A stretch of 64,000 nt of DNA from Desulfocapsa sp. Lineage in GTDB: Bacteria > Desulfobacterota > Desulfobulbia > Desulfobulbales > Desulfocapsaceae. The translations under genes and the position numbers were made by a program. The notes beneath the pieces are model-generated. The model did no database searches and had not been told where the DNA came from. It worked only from the letters and a program-made list of their open reading frames with translations. The stretch lies in contig JAQYVF010000008.1 of NCBI GenBank assembly GCA_030145625.1, forward strand, positions 21,140 through 85,139, in the 5' to 3' direction. Shown piece after piece: positions 35,785 to 44,937 of the stretch (the stretch's first letter is position 1; each line of letters begins with the position of its first letter).

Positions 35785-35862
35785 TGTTTTCGCCTCCTTG
35801 CACTCTTTTTATGCATCCTTGCATAGAATTTAAGAGATTCTTGTAAATTCCTCTTGTATTCT

Positions 35863-35890
35863 ATATCGGATTGTTAGAGTGAGAAGTTTA
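35863..35890 (-). promoter_or_regulatory. Sigma-28 (FliA)-like promoter of the flgM operon
   Basis: On the minus strand TAAA (35887-35890) and CCGATAT (35863-35869) are spaced by 17 bases, one more than the consensus TAAA-N15-GCCGATAA would give. It lies 79 bases before the ATG of the 193-residue gene. The -35 touches the end of the first repeat copy. Confidence 0.55.
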
Positions 35891-35978
35891 GTGCCTTAGA
35901 GCTAACTTTGTAACTTTTTGTGACAAACCAGTACAAAATAAAATATTTCCTCAGAGCTACCCCCTACGGTTAAGGCAC
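35891..35978. repeat. Structured repeat, copy 1 (88 bp)
   Basis: Ends are GTGCCTTA and TAAGGCAC, an 8-bp perfect inverted repeat. An inner hairpin TTTGTAAC-TTTTT-GTGACAAA lies near one end, and AGAGCTA occurs twice. It differs from copy 2 at a single base over 88. Confidence 0.9.
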
Positions 35979-35999
35979 TTATCCTTTTTTTAAGGGTTA

Positions 36000-36087
36000 G
36001 TGCCTTAGAGCTAACTTTGTAACTTTTTGTGACAAACCAGTACAAAATAAAATATTTCCTCAGAGCTACCCCCTACAGTTAAGGCAC
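36000..36087. repeat. Structured repeat, copy 2 (88 bp)
   Basis: Same ends and inner hairpin as copy 1; starts 109 bases after it. It is followed by a tail with a CACCCCTCAAGGGGGT hairpin (36091-36106) that copy 3 shares and copy 1 lacks, then a small palindrome AAAGGAGTCCTTT. Confidence 0.9.
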
Positions 36088-36130
36088 TTTCACCCCTCAA
36101 GGGGGTACTAAAAGGAGTCCTTTATGCTTG

Positions 36131-36219
36131 GTGCCTTAGAGCTAACCTTGTAACTTTTTGTGACAAACTCATTCAATAATAAAATATCTCCTCAGAGCTA
36201 CTCTCTACAGTTAAGGCAC
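36131..36219. repeat. Structured repeat, copy 3 (89 bp, diverged)
   Basis: Keeps GTGCCTTA and TAAGGCAC ends and the inner hairpin, with scattered changes between them, mostly in the AT-rich middle. The tail (36223-36238) has the CACCCC..GGGGT hairpin of copy 2 with one loop change. Confidence 0.88.
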
Positions 36220-36485
36220 TTTCACCCCTCAATGGGGTACTGAATAGAGTCTTTTTGTAAGTGAGTAGATGGTAGCAAACCCTGTTCGCAGATAACTCCA
36301 CTGAAAACAAAAAACATTATAATTTCTGCTTGTTTCCTTAAAGCACAATGCATTCCTATGCAGATAGTTATGAAAATGGAGTTGGTTTGAAAGATGAAGG
36401 CGAAGGGAATATGAGGGCAGGTGGTGGATTTTGAAAATGCTAGATCAAATCCAAGATAATAAACTTTTGCTGGAACCTGGTTCAA

Positions 36486-36511
36486 AATAGAACAGATTTT
36501 ATTCTTCTATT
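36486..36511 (-). terminator. Weak AT-rich hairpin after flgJ
   Basis: AATAGAA (36486-36492) and TTCTATT (36505-36511) pair on the strand of the flgF-flgJ genes, 5 bases past the flgJ stop, followed by TTTTG. The stem is almost all A/T, so termination is doubtful. Confidence 0.3.
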
Positions 36512-36515
36512 CATA

Positions 36516-36839
36516 TTATTTTTCACGTTTGGTAGAAAGTTGTTCTTTTAGTTGGTCGTACATTGCCTCTCCTACTCCCATACCTTTTCCGGATGCCGTC
36601 TGTTTGGCCAGTTCCATATCGAGCATCTCCTTATACAGTTCACTTGCCATATCTTTTTCAAAGAGTCCGCTATCAGGAACTGTTTTACGCATTGCCTTGT
36701 ACATTTCATTGATGTAGATGGCTTCAAAATCTCGACATGATCGACGCAGCGCCTGTAGTTCCTTCTCTTTGGGATCGGTTGCCTGATCTTTTATATTTGT
36801 TGAAGAAAGCATTGTTCTTGGGTCAATGGAGAGGTTCAT
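36516..36839 (-). CDS. flgJ: Rod-binding protein FlgJ, N-terminal domain only
   Basis: 107 residues. The core (LRRSCRDFEAIYINEMYKAMRKTVP, then KEMLDMELAKQTA) is the rod-binding domain of FlgJ. The muramidase domain of enterobacterial FlgJ (about 310 residues) is absent, as in many deltaproteobacteria and Spirochaetes, so another wall hydrolase must open peptidoglycan. It follows flgI by 26 bases. Confidence 0.9.
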   Translation of the reverse strand: MNLSIDPRTMLSSTNIKDQATDPKEKELQALRRSCRDFEAIYINEMYKAMRKTVPDSGLFEKDMASELYKEMLDMELAKQTASGKGMGVGEAMYDQLKEQLSTKREK

Positions 36840-36865
36840 GTGATTTTGTCCATATTTGTTTGGTA

Positions 36866-37978
36866 TCAGAGGACGATGAATTCGCCCTGCATGGCTCCTG
36901 CCGCTTTTATTGCCTGAAATATGGCAATAAGGTCTCTAGGGGTTGCACCAATGGCATTGAGGGCATCAGCAACTTCTCCTATGGAAACACCTTCTTCCAC
37001 TACCATGAGCTCACCGTCATCTTCAATAACATCAATAGTGGTTTGAGGGGTAACAACAGTTTGACCAGGAGACAGAGGATTGGGTTGAGATACCTCTGAG
37101 CTTTCTCTGATAACAAGGGAAAGGTTCCCATGGGATACTGCTACAGTGGAAAGACGGACATCCTGGCCCATGACTATGGTCCCTGTTCTCTCGTTTACAA
37201 CCACCCGGGCATTGGAGTCGGTTTCTACTCTTATTCCCTCTATATCGGCAACAAAAGAGACTATGTTATTGAGAAAATTTTCTGGAATTACCACTTTTAT
37301 GGTTGCAGAATCTACTGGATAAGCAGTGTCTTCTCCATAAATTTGATTGATAGCATTACTCATATTAGATGCAGTGGTGAAGTCAGCATGGCGAAGGGTG
37401 TAGGAGAGGAGGCCGTTTTCTCCAAAGTGGCTGGGGACCAGTCTCTCAATTGTTGCTCCACTGGCAATTCTGCCGACTGTAGGATGATTTCGTTGAGCCT
37501 TGGCTGCCTTACCGCCAAAAGAGAAGGCGCCAATGGTTAAAGGTCCTTGTGCTACGGCATAGACTTTTCCATCTGGTCCTTTCAAGGGGGTAAGGAGAAG
37601 ATTCCCTCCTGCAAGACTATCGGCATCACCTATGGAAGAGACTTGGACATCAATGGTAGATCCCGGCTTAGCAAAGGGTGGAAGCGTGCCCGTAACCATA
37701 ACCGCTGCAACATTGTCTACCTTGATATTCTCAAATTCTGTCGGGTTGACAGTAATGCCTTGACGCACCAGCATATTATAGAGAGCCTGTCTGGTGAAGA
37801 GGACTTTCTTGAGGTCGTCACCAGTACCGGCAAGACCGGTAACCAGGCCGTAGCCAACAAGTTGATTGTTTCGTACCCCACTGATTTCGGCAATGTCCTT
37901 AATTCGTGCTCCCCAGCTATTGGAGCTGAGAACAGTCAATAAAAGCAGTAAGGTGATGTGAAAGTACATTCGACGCAT
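36866..37978 (-). CDS. flgI: P-ring protein FlgI
   Basis: 370 residues with a signal peptide (hydrophobic residues 7-22, cleavage near SWGA). ARIKDIAEISGVRNNQLVGYGLVTGL is the FlgI signature and the C-terminus LNAIGATPRDLIAIFQAIKAAGA is typical. It forms the periplasmic ring around the rod; its presence shows a Gram-negative envelope. It follows flgH by 70 bases. Confidence 0.97.
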   Translation of the reverse strand: MRRMYFHITLLLLLTVLSSNSWGARIKDIAEISGVRNNQLVGYGLVTGLAGTGDDLKKVLFTRQALYNMLVRQGITVNPTEFENIKVDNVAAVMVTGTLPPFAKPGSTIDVQVSSIGDADSLAGGNLLLTPLKGPDGKVYAVAQGPLTIGAFSFGGKAAKAQRNHPTVGRIASGATIERLVPSHFGENGLLSYTLRHADFTTASNMSNAINQIYGEDTAYPVDSATIKVVIPENFLNNIVSFVADIEGIRVETDSNARVVVNERTGTIVMGQDVRLSTVAVSHGNLSLVIRESSEVSQPNPLSPGQTVVTPQTTIDVIEDDGELMVVEEGVSIGEVADALNAIGATPRDLIAIFQAIKAAGAMQGEFIVL

Positions 37979-38048
37979 TACGTTTCCAGAAGGGTAGAAG
38001 TAATCAACACGATAAGTAGCAACAAAAAGTTTTCTTTATACATAATGG

Positions 38049-38735
38049 TCAAAAGGGCCAGACATTATCCAGAGCTCGCATGAGCCAGCCTGGTTTCTGT
38101 TTGTCACTGATAGCACCTTTACCTGTATAGGAAATTCTGGCATTGAGAACGTTTTTAGAATCTATGGTGTTGTTTGCAAGAATATCAACAGGACGGATGA
38201 TTCCGGTCATGTAAATGATTTGTACCTCATTGTTTACCCGAACCTCCTTGCCTCCGCGAATTTTTAAGTTGCCGTTTCGGTAAACCTTAATGACCTGAGT
38301 AGTGAGCGAGGCAATCAGGTCTTCTTTTCTGACAGTAGTGCCGCTTCCTTCGAATTTGTTGCCGAAATTGGCTTCAACCAACTGAGTGATATCAATATTC
38401 GGGTTATTGGCAACCAGTGAAGAGTTTTCGATACCAAAGAGATGGGGGATCCCAGCAGTCATACTGGTGGTGCGGTCTGTATTGGTGGAGGCCTGTTTGG
38501 AGGCACTGGCCTCCTCAGCAATTGTGACAGTCACCAAATCTCCTACAGCTCTGGCCTTATGGTCAGCATAGAGTGAATGCTGTTCACCGGGCCAGAGCGA
38601 ACCGTTGGTTTGTGGGGCATCTCGGCTTTCCTGGATTTCTTCAAGTGGTTCCGGGATTTCAACAACCTGTTGATCTCTTGTACTGCAGGAGGTAAGGCAG
38701 AATGTAATGGCGATGATGAGGAGTGTCTGTTTCAT
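38049..38735 (-). CDS. flgH: L-ring lipoprotein FlgH
   Basis: 228 residues with a lipobox: LTSC, Cys17. SLWPGEQHSLYADHKARAVGDLVTV is the conserved N-terminal region, and GTTVRKEDLIASLTTQVIKVY-type motifs follow. It forms the outer-membrane ring of the basal body. Start is one base after the flgA stop. Confidence 0.96.
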   Translation of the reverse strand: MKQTLLIIAITFCLTSCSTRDQQVVEIPEPLEEIQESRDAPQTNGSLWPGEQHSLYADHKARAVGDLVTVTIAEEASASKQASTNTDRTTSMTAGIPHLFGIENSSLVANNPNIDITQLVEANFGNKFEGSGTTVRKEDLIASLTTQVIKVYRNGNLKIRGGKEVRVNNEVQIIYMTGIIRPVDILANNTIDSKNVLNARISYTGKGAISDKQKPGWLMRALDNVWPF

Positions 38736-38736
38736 G

Positions 38737-39687
38737 TTATATTTTCACCTCCACAAGTCCAGGGGCGATAACTCTGCAGAACACTATTTTTTTTGATCCT
38801 GTGTTTTTGACACGAATAACCTGATCCTGTTTCCCATTCATTGTAGAAATTCCGGTTGCAGTGAGATGTAACTCATTATGGTTAATAAGTATCTTGACCA
38901 GTTGCCCTTTTTGAACAAGAGGTGGGAAATCGATGCTGCTGAGATCAAGAACACTTCCCGTGCGTTGGCTTTTAATCAGTTTTTTTCCGAGCACTTCGCG
39001 CAGGTTGGTACATGGAGTACGCAGAGTTGAAAGGTCTTTACTCTCCATCTGTACCATGTCTGGATGAAGAATAGTGTTGCGCTTTACATTTTGGGTAAGG
39101 ACAGCAACATGGGCCATGGCCTTCAGATTTCCTCTGACGGAGATGTTTTTGATAATTTTTCCATCAACTTTGTAAACCAGAGAAAATCTCTTGGTACCTA
39201 TGATTCCTGGTTTTGCCGAAATAACTTCAAGGTCCAGTTTGCCGGTGGGAATCACAAAGGGAAGAGGAATGTCGTAGGGGACAAAAGAATATTCTGCCTG
39301 GGGAAGATTTGCTTTTTGTGTCTCTATGTAAGCTGCAATGGATGATTCAATTTTACTGGGGCCAATGGTGATACCTGTTCTTTTCAAGAGAATGGATGGT
39401 GATCCACTTAAACGGATATCACTGTTTTGGGAAAGGCTTTGGCGGAGTTTGTTTATAACATTATTGGTGTCCAGTGTTATGCTTTCTCCAGCAGCTGGTG
39501 CGTGACCAATACGTTGACTGGCAAGAGCATTGCTGAGGGGTGTTTTTTTGTCAAAGACGGCAATGTCACCCAGGGTAACAAAGGGTGAGGAAACTTCAGC
39601 CGATGCGCTGAAGGTGATCTCAAGGGCTAAAGCTGGCATTGGTAAGGAACCAAGAAAAGCCGTGAGAAGCAAAAGAAGTTTAAGCAT
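38737..39687 (-). CDS. flgA: P-ring assembly chaperone FlgA
   Basis: 316 residues with a signal peptide ending near ALA (residues 20-22). The C-terminal SAF-type region (VLTQNVKRNTILHPDMVQME, GKKLIKSQRTGSVLDLSSI) is the FlgA core. It assists FlgI ring assembly in the periplasm. Longer than enterobacterial FlgA (about 219) because of the extra N-terminal domain common in this group. Confidence 0.93.
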   Translation of the reverse strand: MLKLLLLLTAFLGSLPMPALALEITFSASAEVSSPFVTLGDIAVFDKKTPLSNALASQRIGHAPAAGESITLDTNNVINKLRQSLSQNSDIRLSGSPSILLKRTGITIGPSKIESSIAAYIETQKANLPQAEYSFVPYDIPLPFVIPTGKLDLEVISAKPGIIGTKRFSLVYKVDGKIIKNISVRGNLKAMAHVAVLTQNVKRNTILHPDMVQMESKDLSTLRTPCTNLREVLGKKLIKSQRTGSVLDLSSIDFPPLVQKGQLVKILINHNELHLTATGISTMNGKQDQVIRVKNTGSKKIVFCRVIAPGLVEVKI

Positions 39688-39689
39688 AT

Positions 39690-40475
39690 TTATACCAGGT
39701 TATTAGTAGTCTGCATCATTTCATCAGAGGTCTGGATAGTTTTGGAGTTGATTTCATAGGCTCGCTGTGTTGTGATCATCGCTGTCAGCTCTTCGACAAT
39801 GTTGACGTTAGATCCTTCCAGAAAAGTCTGCAATAAAAGTCCATATCCATCATCACCAGGTGTGCCGGCCTGAGCATCTCCTGATGAGTTACTTTCTCTA
39901 AAAAGGTTTTTGCCAATGGCAATCAGCCCACCATTGTTGGTAAACGTAACGGTCTCGAAGGTGCCAATTTCAGTACTTTCAGTATCATCTCCTATTATGG
40001 CACTGACAATACCTGTTTCGCTGATAGTGATTTGGCGGGAGCCGTCTGGGATGGTTATACCTGGAACAACGGGATAGCCATCAGAATTGGTCACACGACC
40101 GTCACTGTCTAGCTTAAAAGCACCAGCTCTTGTGTAGGCCGTATCACCAGTTGGTATTTCAACCTGAAAAAAGCCTGCTCCTTCAATGGCAACGTCCAGC
40201 TCGTTTCCCGTCTGAATCAGGTCTCCCTGGGTAAAGAGTTTTTGTACAGCCGCCGGACGAACACCCAGGCCAATTTGAATTCCAGACGGTGACTCAGTAT
40301 CTGCAGAGGTTTGAGATCCTGGAACTTTCATGATCTGGTACATGAGATCTTGAAAATCGGCACGACTCTTTTTAAAACCGGTTGTAGTGACATTGGCCAG
40401 ATTGTTGGCAATAACATCAAGATTCAGCTGCTGTCCGTTCATTCCGGTGGTACCGGTCCAGAGAGATCGAAGCAT
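39690..40475 (-). CDS. flgG: Distal rod protein FlgG
   Basis: 261 residues. Opens with RSLWTGTTGMNGQQLNLD and NNLANVTTTGFKKSRADFQDL, and ends in EELTAMITTQRAYEINSKTIQ, the FlgG pattern. Exported by the flagellar type III system to form the distal rod. Two bases before flgA. Confidence 0.97.
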   Translation of the reverse strand: MLRSLWTGTTGMNGQQLNLDVIANNLANVTTTGFKKSRADFQDLMYQIMKVPGSQTSADTESPSGIQIGLGVRPAAVQKLFTQGDLIQTGNELDVAIEGAGFFQVEIPTGDTAYTRAGAFKLDSDGRVTNSDGYPVVPGITIPDGSRQITISETGIVSAIIGDDTESTEIGTFETVTFTNNGGLIAIGKNLFRESNSSGDAQAGTPGDDGYGLLLQTFLEGSNVNIVEELTAMITTQRAYEINSKTIQTSDEMMQTTNNLV

Positions 40476-40530
40476 GTTTTTCCTTTTTTCGAGTGGTTGC
40501 GTCTATGAAAAGACAATGTCTGATGATGGA

Positions 40531-41280
40531 TTAACCGAGAGTTCCCAGTTCATCTTGTTTTTGTCCAAGTGTCCCATAGCTTTTTAAGACTTTTTGATAA
40601 GTCTCAAAGGTCCTGAGGGTGTCAATCATAAGCGTCATTTCTTCTGTCATATTGACGTTAGAGACCTCCAGACTGGCAATGGCAAGCCTGGGTTCCACTA
40701 CAGGGATTTCCTGACCACCTTCTTTGAGAGAAAAGAGGGTGTCTGATTCTCTTTTTAATAGGTTGTTGTCGTTTACGGTGTAAACACCGATTCTGCCAAC
40801 CACATTTCGCGTCCCATCAATGGAGAGAATGGATACCTCACCAAGAGTGTTTAGAGATATTTTGTTGGTTTCAGTGTTAGGGATGGTGATAGGCTGGTTG
40901 TCTTCGTCTAAAATAGGCATGTTGTTTTTTGTCTGAAGCAGGCCGTTCTGATCTAACTGGAGATCACCTCTGCGGGTATATCTGTCACCCTCCGGGCTGA
41001 TGACTTTGAAAAAACCATCACCATGGATGGCAATGTCCAGGGGATTGGCAGTTGCTTTGATCGGTCCTTCTGTGAATTCAGTGAAGTTTTCACGTACACG
41101 ACTATAATTGATTCCCTTTGCTTCCTGGGTCTGTTTTTCGCCACGAAGAAGGGACTCGAAGCTCATACGCGTTTTTTTGTATCCCACCGTATTGACGTTG
41201 GCCAGGTTTGCGGAAATATTGGCCAATCGTTGTTCGCGGGAAATGGCTCCTGCAAGGGCACTGTATTTTCCTGAAACCAT
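40531..41280 (-). CDS. flgF: Proximal rod protein FlgF
   Basis: 249 residues of the rod/hook family. ANISANLANVNTVGYKKTR is near the N-terminus and TEEMTLMIDTLRTFETYQK at the C-terminus; size and adjacency to flgG point to FlgF rather than FlgG. Forms part of the proximal rod. Confidence 0.93.
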   Translation of the reverse strand: MVSGKYSALAGAISREQRLANISANLANVNTVGYKKTRMSFESLLRGEKQTQEAKGINYSRVRENFTEFTEGPIKATANPLDIAIHGDGFFKVISPEGDRYTRRGDLQLDQNGLLQTKNNMPILDEDNQPITIPNTETNKISLNTLGEVSILSIDGTRNVVGRIGVYTVNDNNLLKRESDTLFSLKEGGQEIPVVEPRLAIASLEVSNVNMTEEMTLMIDTLRTFETYQKVLKSYGTLGQKQDELGTLG

Positions 41281-41431
41281 ATATTTTTATCTCTCTCTAA
41301 AAAATAATTGTTCTTTTGAAATTTTCTTTCTCTTTTTGAATCGGTTGTTTGACTTTGTTTCTTAAGGAAAAAGACCTTTGTGTAAAGCTTGCAAACGATT
41401 AACAGAAGGTCCTATGGAAGCTATTGCCTGT

Positions 41432-41881
41432 TCAGTTTGATGCTGTAATCGTTTCCGGGGTACGTTCGATTGTTTTTTCTGCAATGGCTGACAGCTTGAG
41501 CAGTTGTGAAATTTCGTAACTGGACATTCCTAAAGCAGAGGCTATCTCTTCTGCCTGCATGCCTGATCGAAACATACTTTGTACGTAGGCGTATCGCTCA
41601 GGAGTTCGTAATTTTAAGTTATCCTGGTGAAAAGAAATTCTTGATTTCTGGAGTTCAGTGGTAACTCCTGCTTGTTGCAGGTTGGTTTTAAAATTCTGGT
41701 CTCGGGTAATAGTTTGTTCCTGCAGGGAAAGATTCTCCTGATATTTCTGTAGGATGATTTCCTGTTTACGAAGAAGATCAGAGTGTGCGCTGGCGCGTTT
41801 ACGCAATGCAATGGAGCGAATGAAAAGGAATGCACAGAGTAAGAGACTCGCTAAGGTCAGGAAAAGTTGGATGTTCAGCAT
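41432..41881 (-). CDS. Small membrane-anchored protein, DUF2802-like
   Basis: 149 residues. Residues 5-25 form one membrane helix, followed by a coiled coil (LLRKQEIILQKYQENLSLQEQ region) and a C-terminal helix-turn-helix-like segment (AYVQSMFRSGMQAEEIASALGMSSYEISQLL), the pattern of DUF2802 proteins found in flagellar and chemotaxis loci. Function unknown. It sits 12 bases downstream of fliA and 151 bases upstream of flgF. Confidence 0.75.
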   Translation of the reverse strand: MLNIQLFLTLASLLLCAFLFIRSIALRKRASAHSDLLRKQEIILQKYQENLSLQEQTITRDQNFKTNLQQAGVTTELQKSRISFHQDNLKLRTPERYAYVQSMFRSGMQAEEIASALGMSSYEISQLLKLSAIAEKTIERTPETITASN

Positions 41882-41893
41882 GGTACCACCGTT

Positions 41894-42622
41894 TTAGATA
41901 CGATTTTTGACCTTGGTCTTTAGTTTTAAGAGTGCCTGGCTGTGGAGTTGTGATATTCGTCCTTCTGATACTTCAAGGACCTCGGCAATTTCTTTCTGGG
42001 TTAATTCTTCGTAGTAATAGAGTGAGATAACCAGTCTTTCTTTTTCAGAGAGTTGCTTGAGTATTTCTGCTATGATTCCTGTCAATTCATGTTGCTCAAG
42101 TCTATTAACAGGTGATGCATCTTTTCGGGTGTCCATCAAGGCATCCTGGAAGGATCGTCCCTGGTCTGAATGGTCGAGGGTTTCGTTTAGACTGACACAG
42201 CCAAGGTGACTGACTTGACCGAGAAGTTTTTGGTACTGTTCAAGCGTTATTTCAAGCTCCTCGGCCATTTCCTGTTCCTCAGGATATCTGCCAAGTTTTC
42301 TTTCAAGGTCAGACATTGTTCGGCTGAGTTTATTCTGTTTTTCCCTGAGAGATCGGGAAAACCAGTCGAGTTTGCGCATGTCATCAAGAATGGCACCTCT
42401 GATACGATATTCAGCAAACGTCTTGAACAGAATCTTTTTGTCCGGTTGAAATTTATTTGCTGCATCGATAAGACCCATCATGCCGGCGCTCCGCATGTCA
42501 TCTCTGTTCATAAATGAAGGAACCTGAGTAACCATCCTGCCGACAATGATATCAACGAGAGTGAGATGGTCTTTGATCAAAGTTGTTCGATCTTCAGGGA
42601 GCTGTTGGGGAGTATAGGTCAT
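41894..42622 (-). CDS. fliA: Flagellar sigma factor FliA (sigma-28)
   Basis: 242 residues. Region 2 has DDMRSAGMMGLIDAANKF and FKTFAEYRIRGAILDDMR, typical of FliA; region 4 has LVISLYYYEELTQKEIAEVLEVSEGRISQLHSQAL. It drives late flagellar genes and is held by FlgM, present in this locus. Its start lies 3 bases after the flhG stop. Confidence 0.97.
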   Translation of the reverse strand: MTYTPQQLPEDRTTLIKDHLTLVDIIVGRMVTQVPSFMNRDDMRSAGMMGLIDAANKFQPDKKILFKTFAEYRIRGAILDDMRKLDWFSRSLREKQNKLSRTMSDLERKLGRYPEEQEMAEELEITLEQYQKLLGQVSHLGCVSLNETLDHSDQGRSFQDALMDTRKDASPVNRLEQHELTGIIAEILKQLSEKERLVISLYYYEELTQKEIAEVLEVSEGRISQLHSQALLKLKTKVKNRI

Positions 42623-42625
42623 GAT

Positions 42626-43534
42626 TCAGACTCTACCTCCAATATCAAGGAGTCTTTTCCAGAAAAACTGTACCCCGCCTTTAGGTTCTGGTGTTGGTTG
42701 GTCGGCACAAATATTCACTGCCAGAGTGGCAAAGGCTGCAGAAATTTTTGATGAAGGATAGAGATCTACGATGACCCGTTGTTTACGTATGGCATCAATC
42801 ATCTGCCGGTCCGCTGGTATTGAACCGAGAAAGTCGATGGAAATATCCAGGTAACGATTAGAAACCATGGTTAATTTTCGAAATACGTCCAAAGCCTCAT
42901 TTTCATGGCGAATCTGATTGACGACCAGGTTGAAACGTTTTTCATGGTATTGGGTTGAAAGTAACTTCATCAACGCATAGGCGTCTGTGATAGCTGTTGG
43001 TTCGGGGGTTGTGACAATTAATATTTCTTGAGCGGCCGTGTTAAAATAGGTGACATTCTCAGAAATCCCAGCCTCCGTATCGATAAGGACAAAATCGAAA
43101 TCGTTGTGCATCATATCGAGTGCGTCGAGGAGCTTGAGCTTCTGACGGGAATCAAGTCGGGTGAAGTTCTGCACACCTGAGCCTGCTGGTAATATCTTAA
43201 GGCCATGGGGACCATCTGCCAGGATGTCGGCCAGGCTCTGTTCTCCTGCAAAAAAATGATTAAGGTTATATCGAGGAGCAAGGCCAAAGACCACATCAAT
43301 ATTGGCCAGTCCCAGATCGGCATCCAGAATGAGTACCTTTTTTCCGAGTTTTGCAAGCGATACCCCAACATTTGCAACCACTGCGGTCTTGCCAACGCCT
43401 CCCTTACCACTGGTTATGGCATAGACCCTGGTAGGATGTTCACGGTCTTGATTGAGAGATCCCGACGACACTGTTTCACCAAGAGCTCGTAGTGTGTCGG
43501 CTTGATCCTGCACTGCAGAACGTGTTCTATTCAT
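42626..43534 (-). CDS. flhG: Flagellar number regulator FlhG (MinD-like ATPase)
   Basis: 302 residues. ITSGKGGVGKTAVVANVG is the deviant Walker A of MinD/ParA proteins; VLILDADLGLANIDVVFGL and VLIDTEAGISENV are further motifs. With FlhF it controls the number and site of polar flagella. It overlaps flhF by 8 bases. Confidence 0.95.
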   Translation of the reverse strand: MNRTRSAVQDQADTLRALGETVSSGSLNQDREHPTRVYAITSGKGGVGKTAVVANVGVSLAKLGKKVLILDADLGLANIDVVFGLAPRYNLNHFFAGEQSLADILADGPHGLKILPAGSGVQNFTRLDSRQKLKLLDALDMMHNDFDFVLIDTEAGISENVTYFNTAAQEILIVTTPEPTAITDAYALMKLLSTQYHEKRFNLVVNQIRHENEALDVFRKLTMVSNRYLDISIDFLGSIPADRQMIDAIRKQRVIVDLYPSSKISAAFATLAVNICADQPTPEPKGGVQFFWKRLLDIGGRV

Positions 43535-44876
43535 ATGTTAATCCTTTAGCAGGAGTCATGATAAGCTGAGTCAGTAGCTCTTTATTTGCTTCCATTATGT
43601 CTTCAGGCACTCTCTGGCCATTTGTGATGTAGGAAAAAGGGACTTTTTCTCGAATCTGTATGTCCAGTAAAAGACCAAGGCTACTGCATTCGTCTATCTT
43701 GGTAATGATGGTGTTGTCAATGTCGAGAATGGAGAAGCGATGTATTGCTTCGAACAGTTCTTTTTCACGCGTAGTTGCCGAGAGTACAAGATGCTTTTGT
43801 ATGTCGAGGTCTGAAGTTAGAAAAGAAGACAGTTCTTCAATGCACAGGCTGTCCTGCGGACTACGTCCTGCAGTATCAATGAGGATCAATTCTTTGTCCC
43901 GGTGTTTGAGCAGCATTTGTTCAAGCTGTTCCGGGTTGAGCACTACTTCTACCGGCAGGTTCATGATCTCGCCATAGACCTTCAACTGCTCTACTGCAGC
44001 TATCCTGTAGGTGTCGATGGTTATGAGAGCAATAGACGATGAGTGTTTACTCAGGTAGTCGGCTGCAATTTTGGCAAGAGTCGTTGTCTTTCCTACACCG
44101 GTGGGACCGACCAGGGCGAGGCGATGTTGCCTTTTGTGTGCTGGAAAAATATCTGTATTTACTTGCAGGAGTTCACTTATGGCATTGCTAATGTATTGTT
44201 GCTGTTTGAACAGGTCGGAGAGTTCTTCATGGGCGAGAGTTTCCCCGGCATTGTCACACATGTTTTTTGCTGTTTCTGTTCCGATACCGTAGTCCAGAAG
44301 GCGTGCGTACAGGGAATGCAACCCACTGCTTTGTTCAGGTGAAAATTGTGCGAAGGAGGATTGTGGATCAGTATTGAGACCCGGAACTGAAGTTGGCTTG
44401 CTGCCATTTAACCTGATCATTTCCTGAGCCAGATTTCTGATCATGTCTTTTAGCTCATCCACCTCTGTATGTAGATCGACCTCTGTATGCAGATCGTTTT
44501 CCTCGGGTGGTGGCGACGGAATGGATAGAGATGTCTTTTCAGTGTCTGCAACAGGCTTATGCTGAAGGTGGAGGGCTGAATTGTAGGTGGGGAATTCTTC
44601 TTTCTGCTCCCTTGGAGGGGATACGGATTTATTCCCTTTTTTTTCAAGAACAGTGATGTCTTGTTTTTTGTCGGGACGGGGAGAAAGATAGAAATTCTTA
44701 TCAGGCCATGGTTTATCAATGGCAGCAGTTATTTCTAATCTCGGCTTACCCAGCAGTCCTAGTTTTCCAGAACGGATGGTTTTGGTGGACAGAATAAGGG
44801 CATCCGGACCAAGTTCTTTCTTGATCATTTTGAGGCCGGTTGCCATATCTGATGATTCAAATACTTTAACTTGCAT
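43527..44876 (-). CDS. flhF: Flagellar biosynthesis GTPase FlhF
   Basis: 449 residues. The SRP-type G domain starts at LALVGPTGVGKTTTLAKIA (about residue 250-268), with LITIDTYRIAAVEQL and LIDTAGRSPQD after it. The N-terminal region (MQVKVFESSDMATGLKMIKKELGPDALIL) is the FlhF B domain; the middle is Pro/Glu-rich. It marks the cell pole for flagellum assembly. Confidence 0.96.
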   Translation of the reverse strand: MQVKVFESSDMATGLKMIKKELGPDALILSTKTIRSGKLGLLGKPRLEITAAIDKPWPDKNFYLSPRPDKKQDITVLEKKGNKSVSPPREQKEEFPTYNSALHLQHKPVADTEKTSLSIPSPPPEENDLHTEVDLHTEVDELKDMIRNLAQEMIRLNGSKPTSVPGLNTDPQSSFAQFSPEQSSGLHSLYARLLDYGIGTETAKNMCDNAGETLAHEELSDLFKQQQYISNAISELLQVNTDIFPAHKRQHRLALVGPTGVGKTTTLAKIAADYLSKHSSSIALITIDTYRIAAVEQLKVYGEIMNLPVEVVLNPEQLEQMLLKHRDKELILIDTAGRSPQDSLCIEELSSFLTSDLDIQKHLVLSATTREKELFEAIHRFSILDIDNTIITKIDECSSLGLLLDIQIREKVPFSYITNGQRVPEDIMEANKELLTQLIMTPAKGLTYE

Positions 44877-44937
44877 TACAATTAGTAAGCTTCATGGTTA
44901 AAAGTTAGGGAAACCTCGCAGGGTGACTTCTCAGTAG

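Larger units (their letters stand above)
35785..36515. other. 731-base non-coding region between flgJ and the flgM operon
   Basis: Holds the sigma-28-like promoter (35863-35890), three copies of an 88-89 bp structured repeat (35891-36219) and a weak AT-rich terminator-like hairpin after flgJ (36486-36511). The 87-codon minus-strand frame across the third copy (36222-36485) has no ribosome site and is not supported. Confidence 0.7.

Noticed and set aside
35891..36219. CRISPR array or integron attC sites
   Set aside because: Only three copies of 88-89 bp at uneven spacing (109 and 131 bases) with no spacers of constant size, no cas genes and no integrase; the ends do not show the attC core pattern.
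35891..36219. Tandem c-di-GMP (GEMM) riboswitches upstream of flagellar genes
   Set aside because: The conserved GEMM cores are not present on either strand, and the element ends at the promoter -35, so it is outside the flgM-operon transcript.
36222..36485. 87-codon minus-strand open frame beside repeat copy 3
   Set aside because: Overlaps the repeat tail, lacks a ribosome site and has no recognisable domain.
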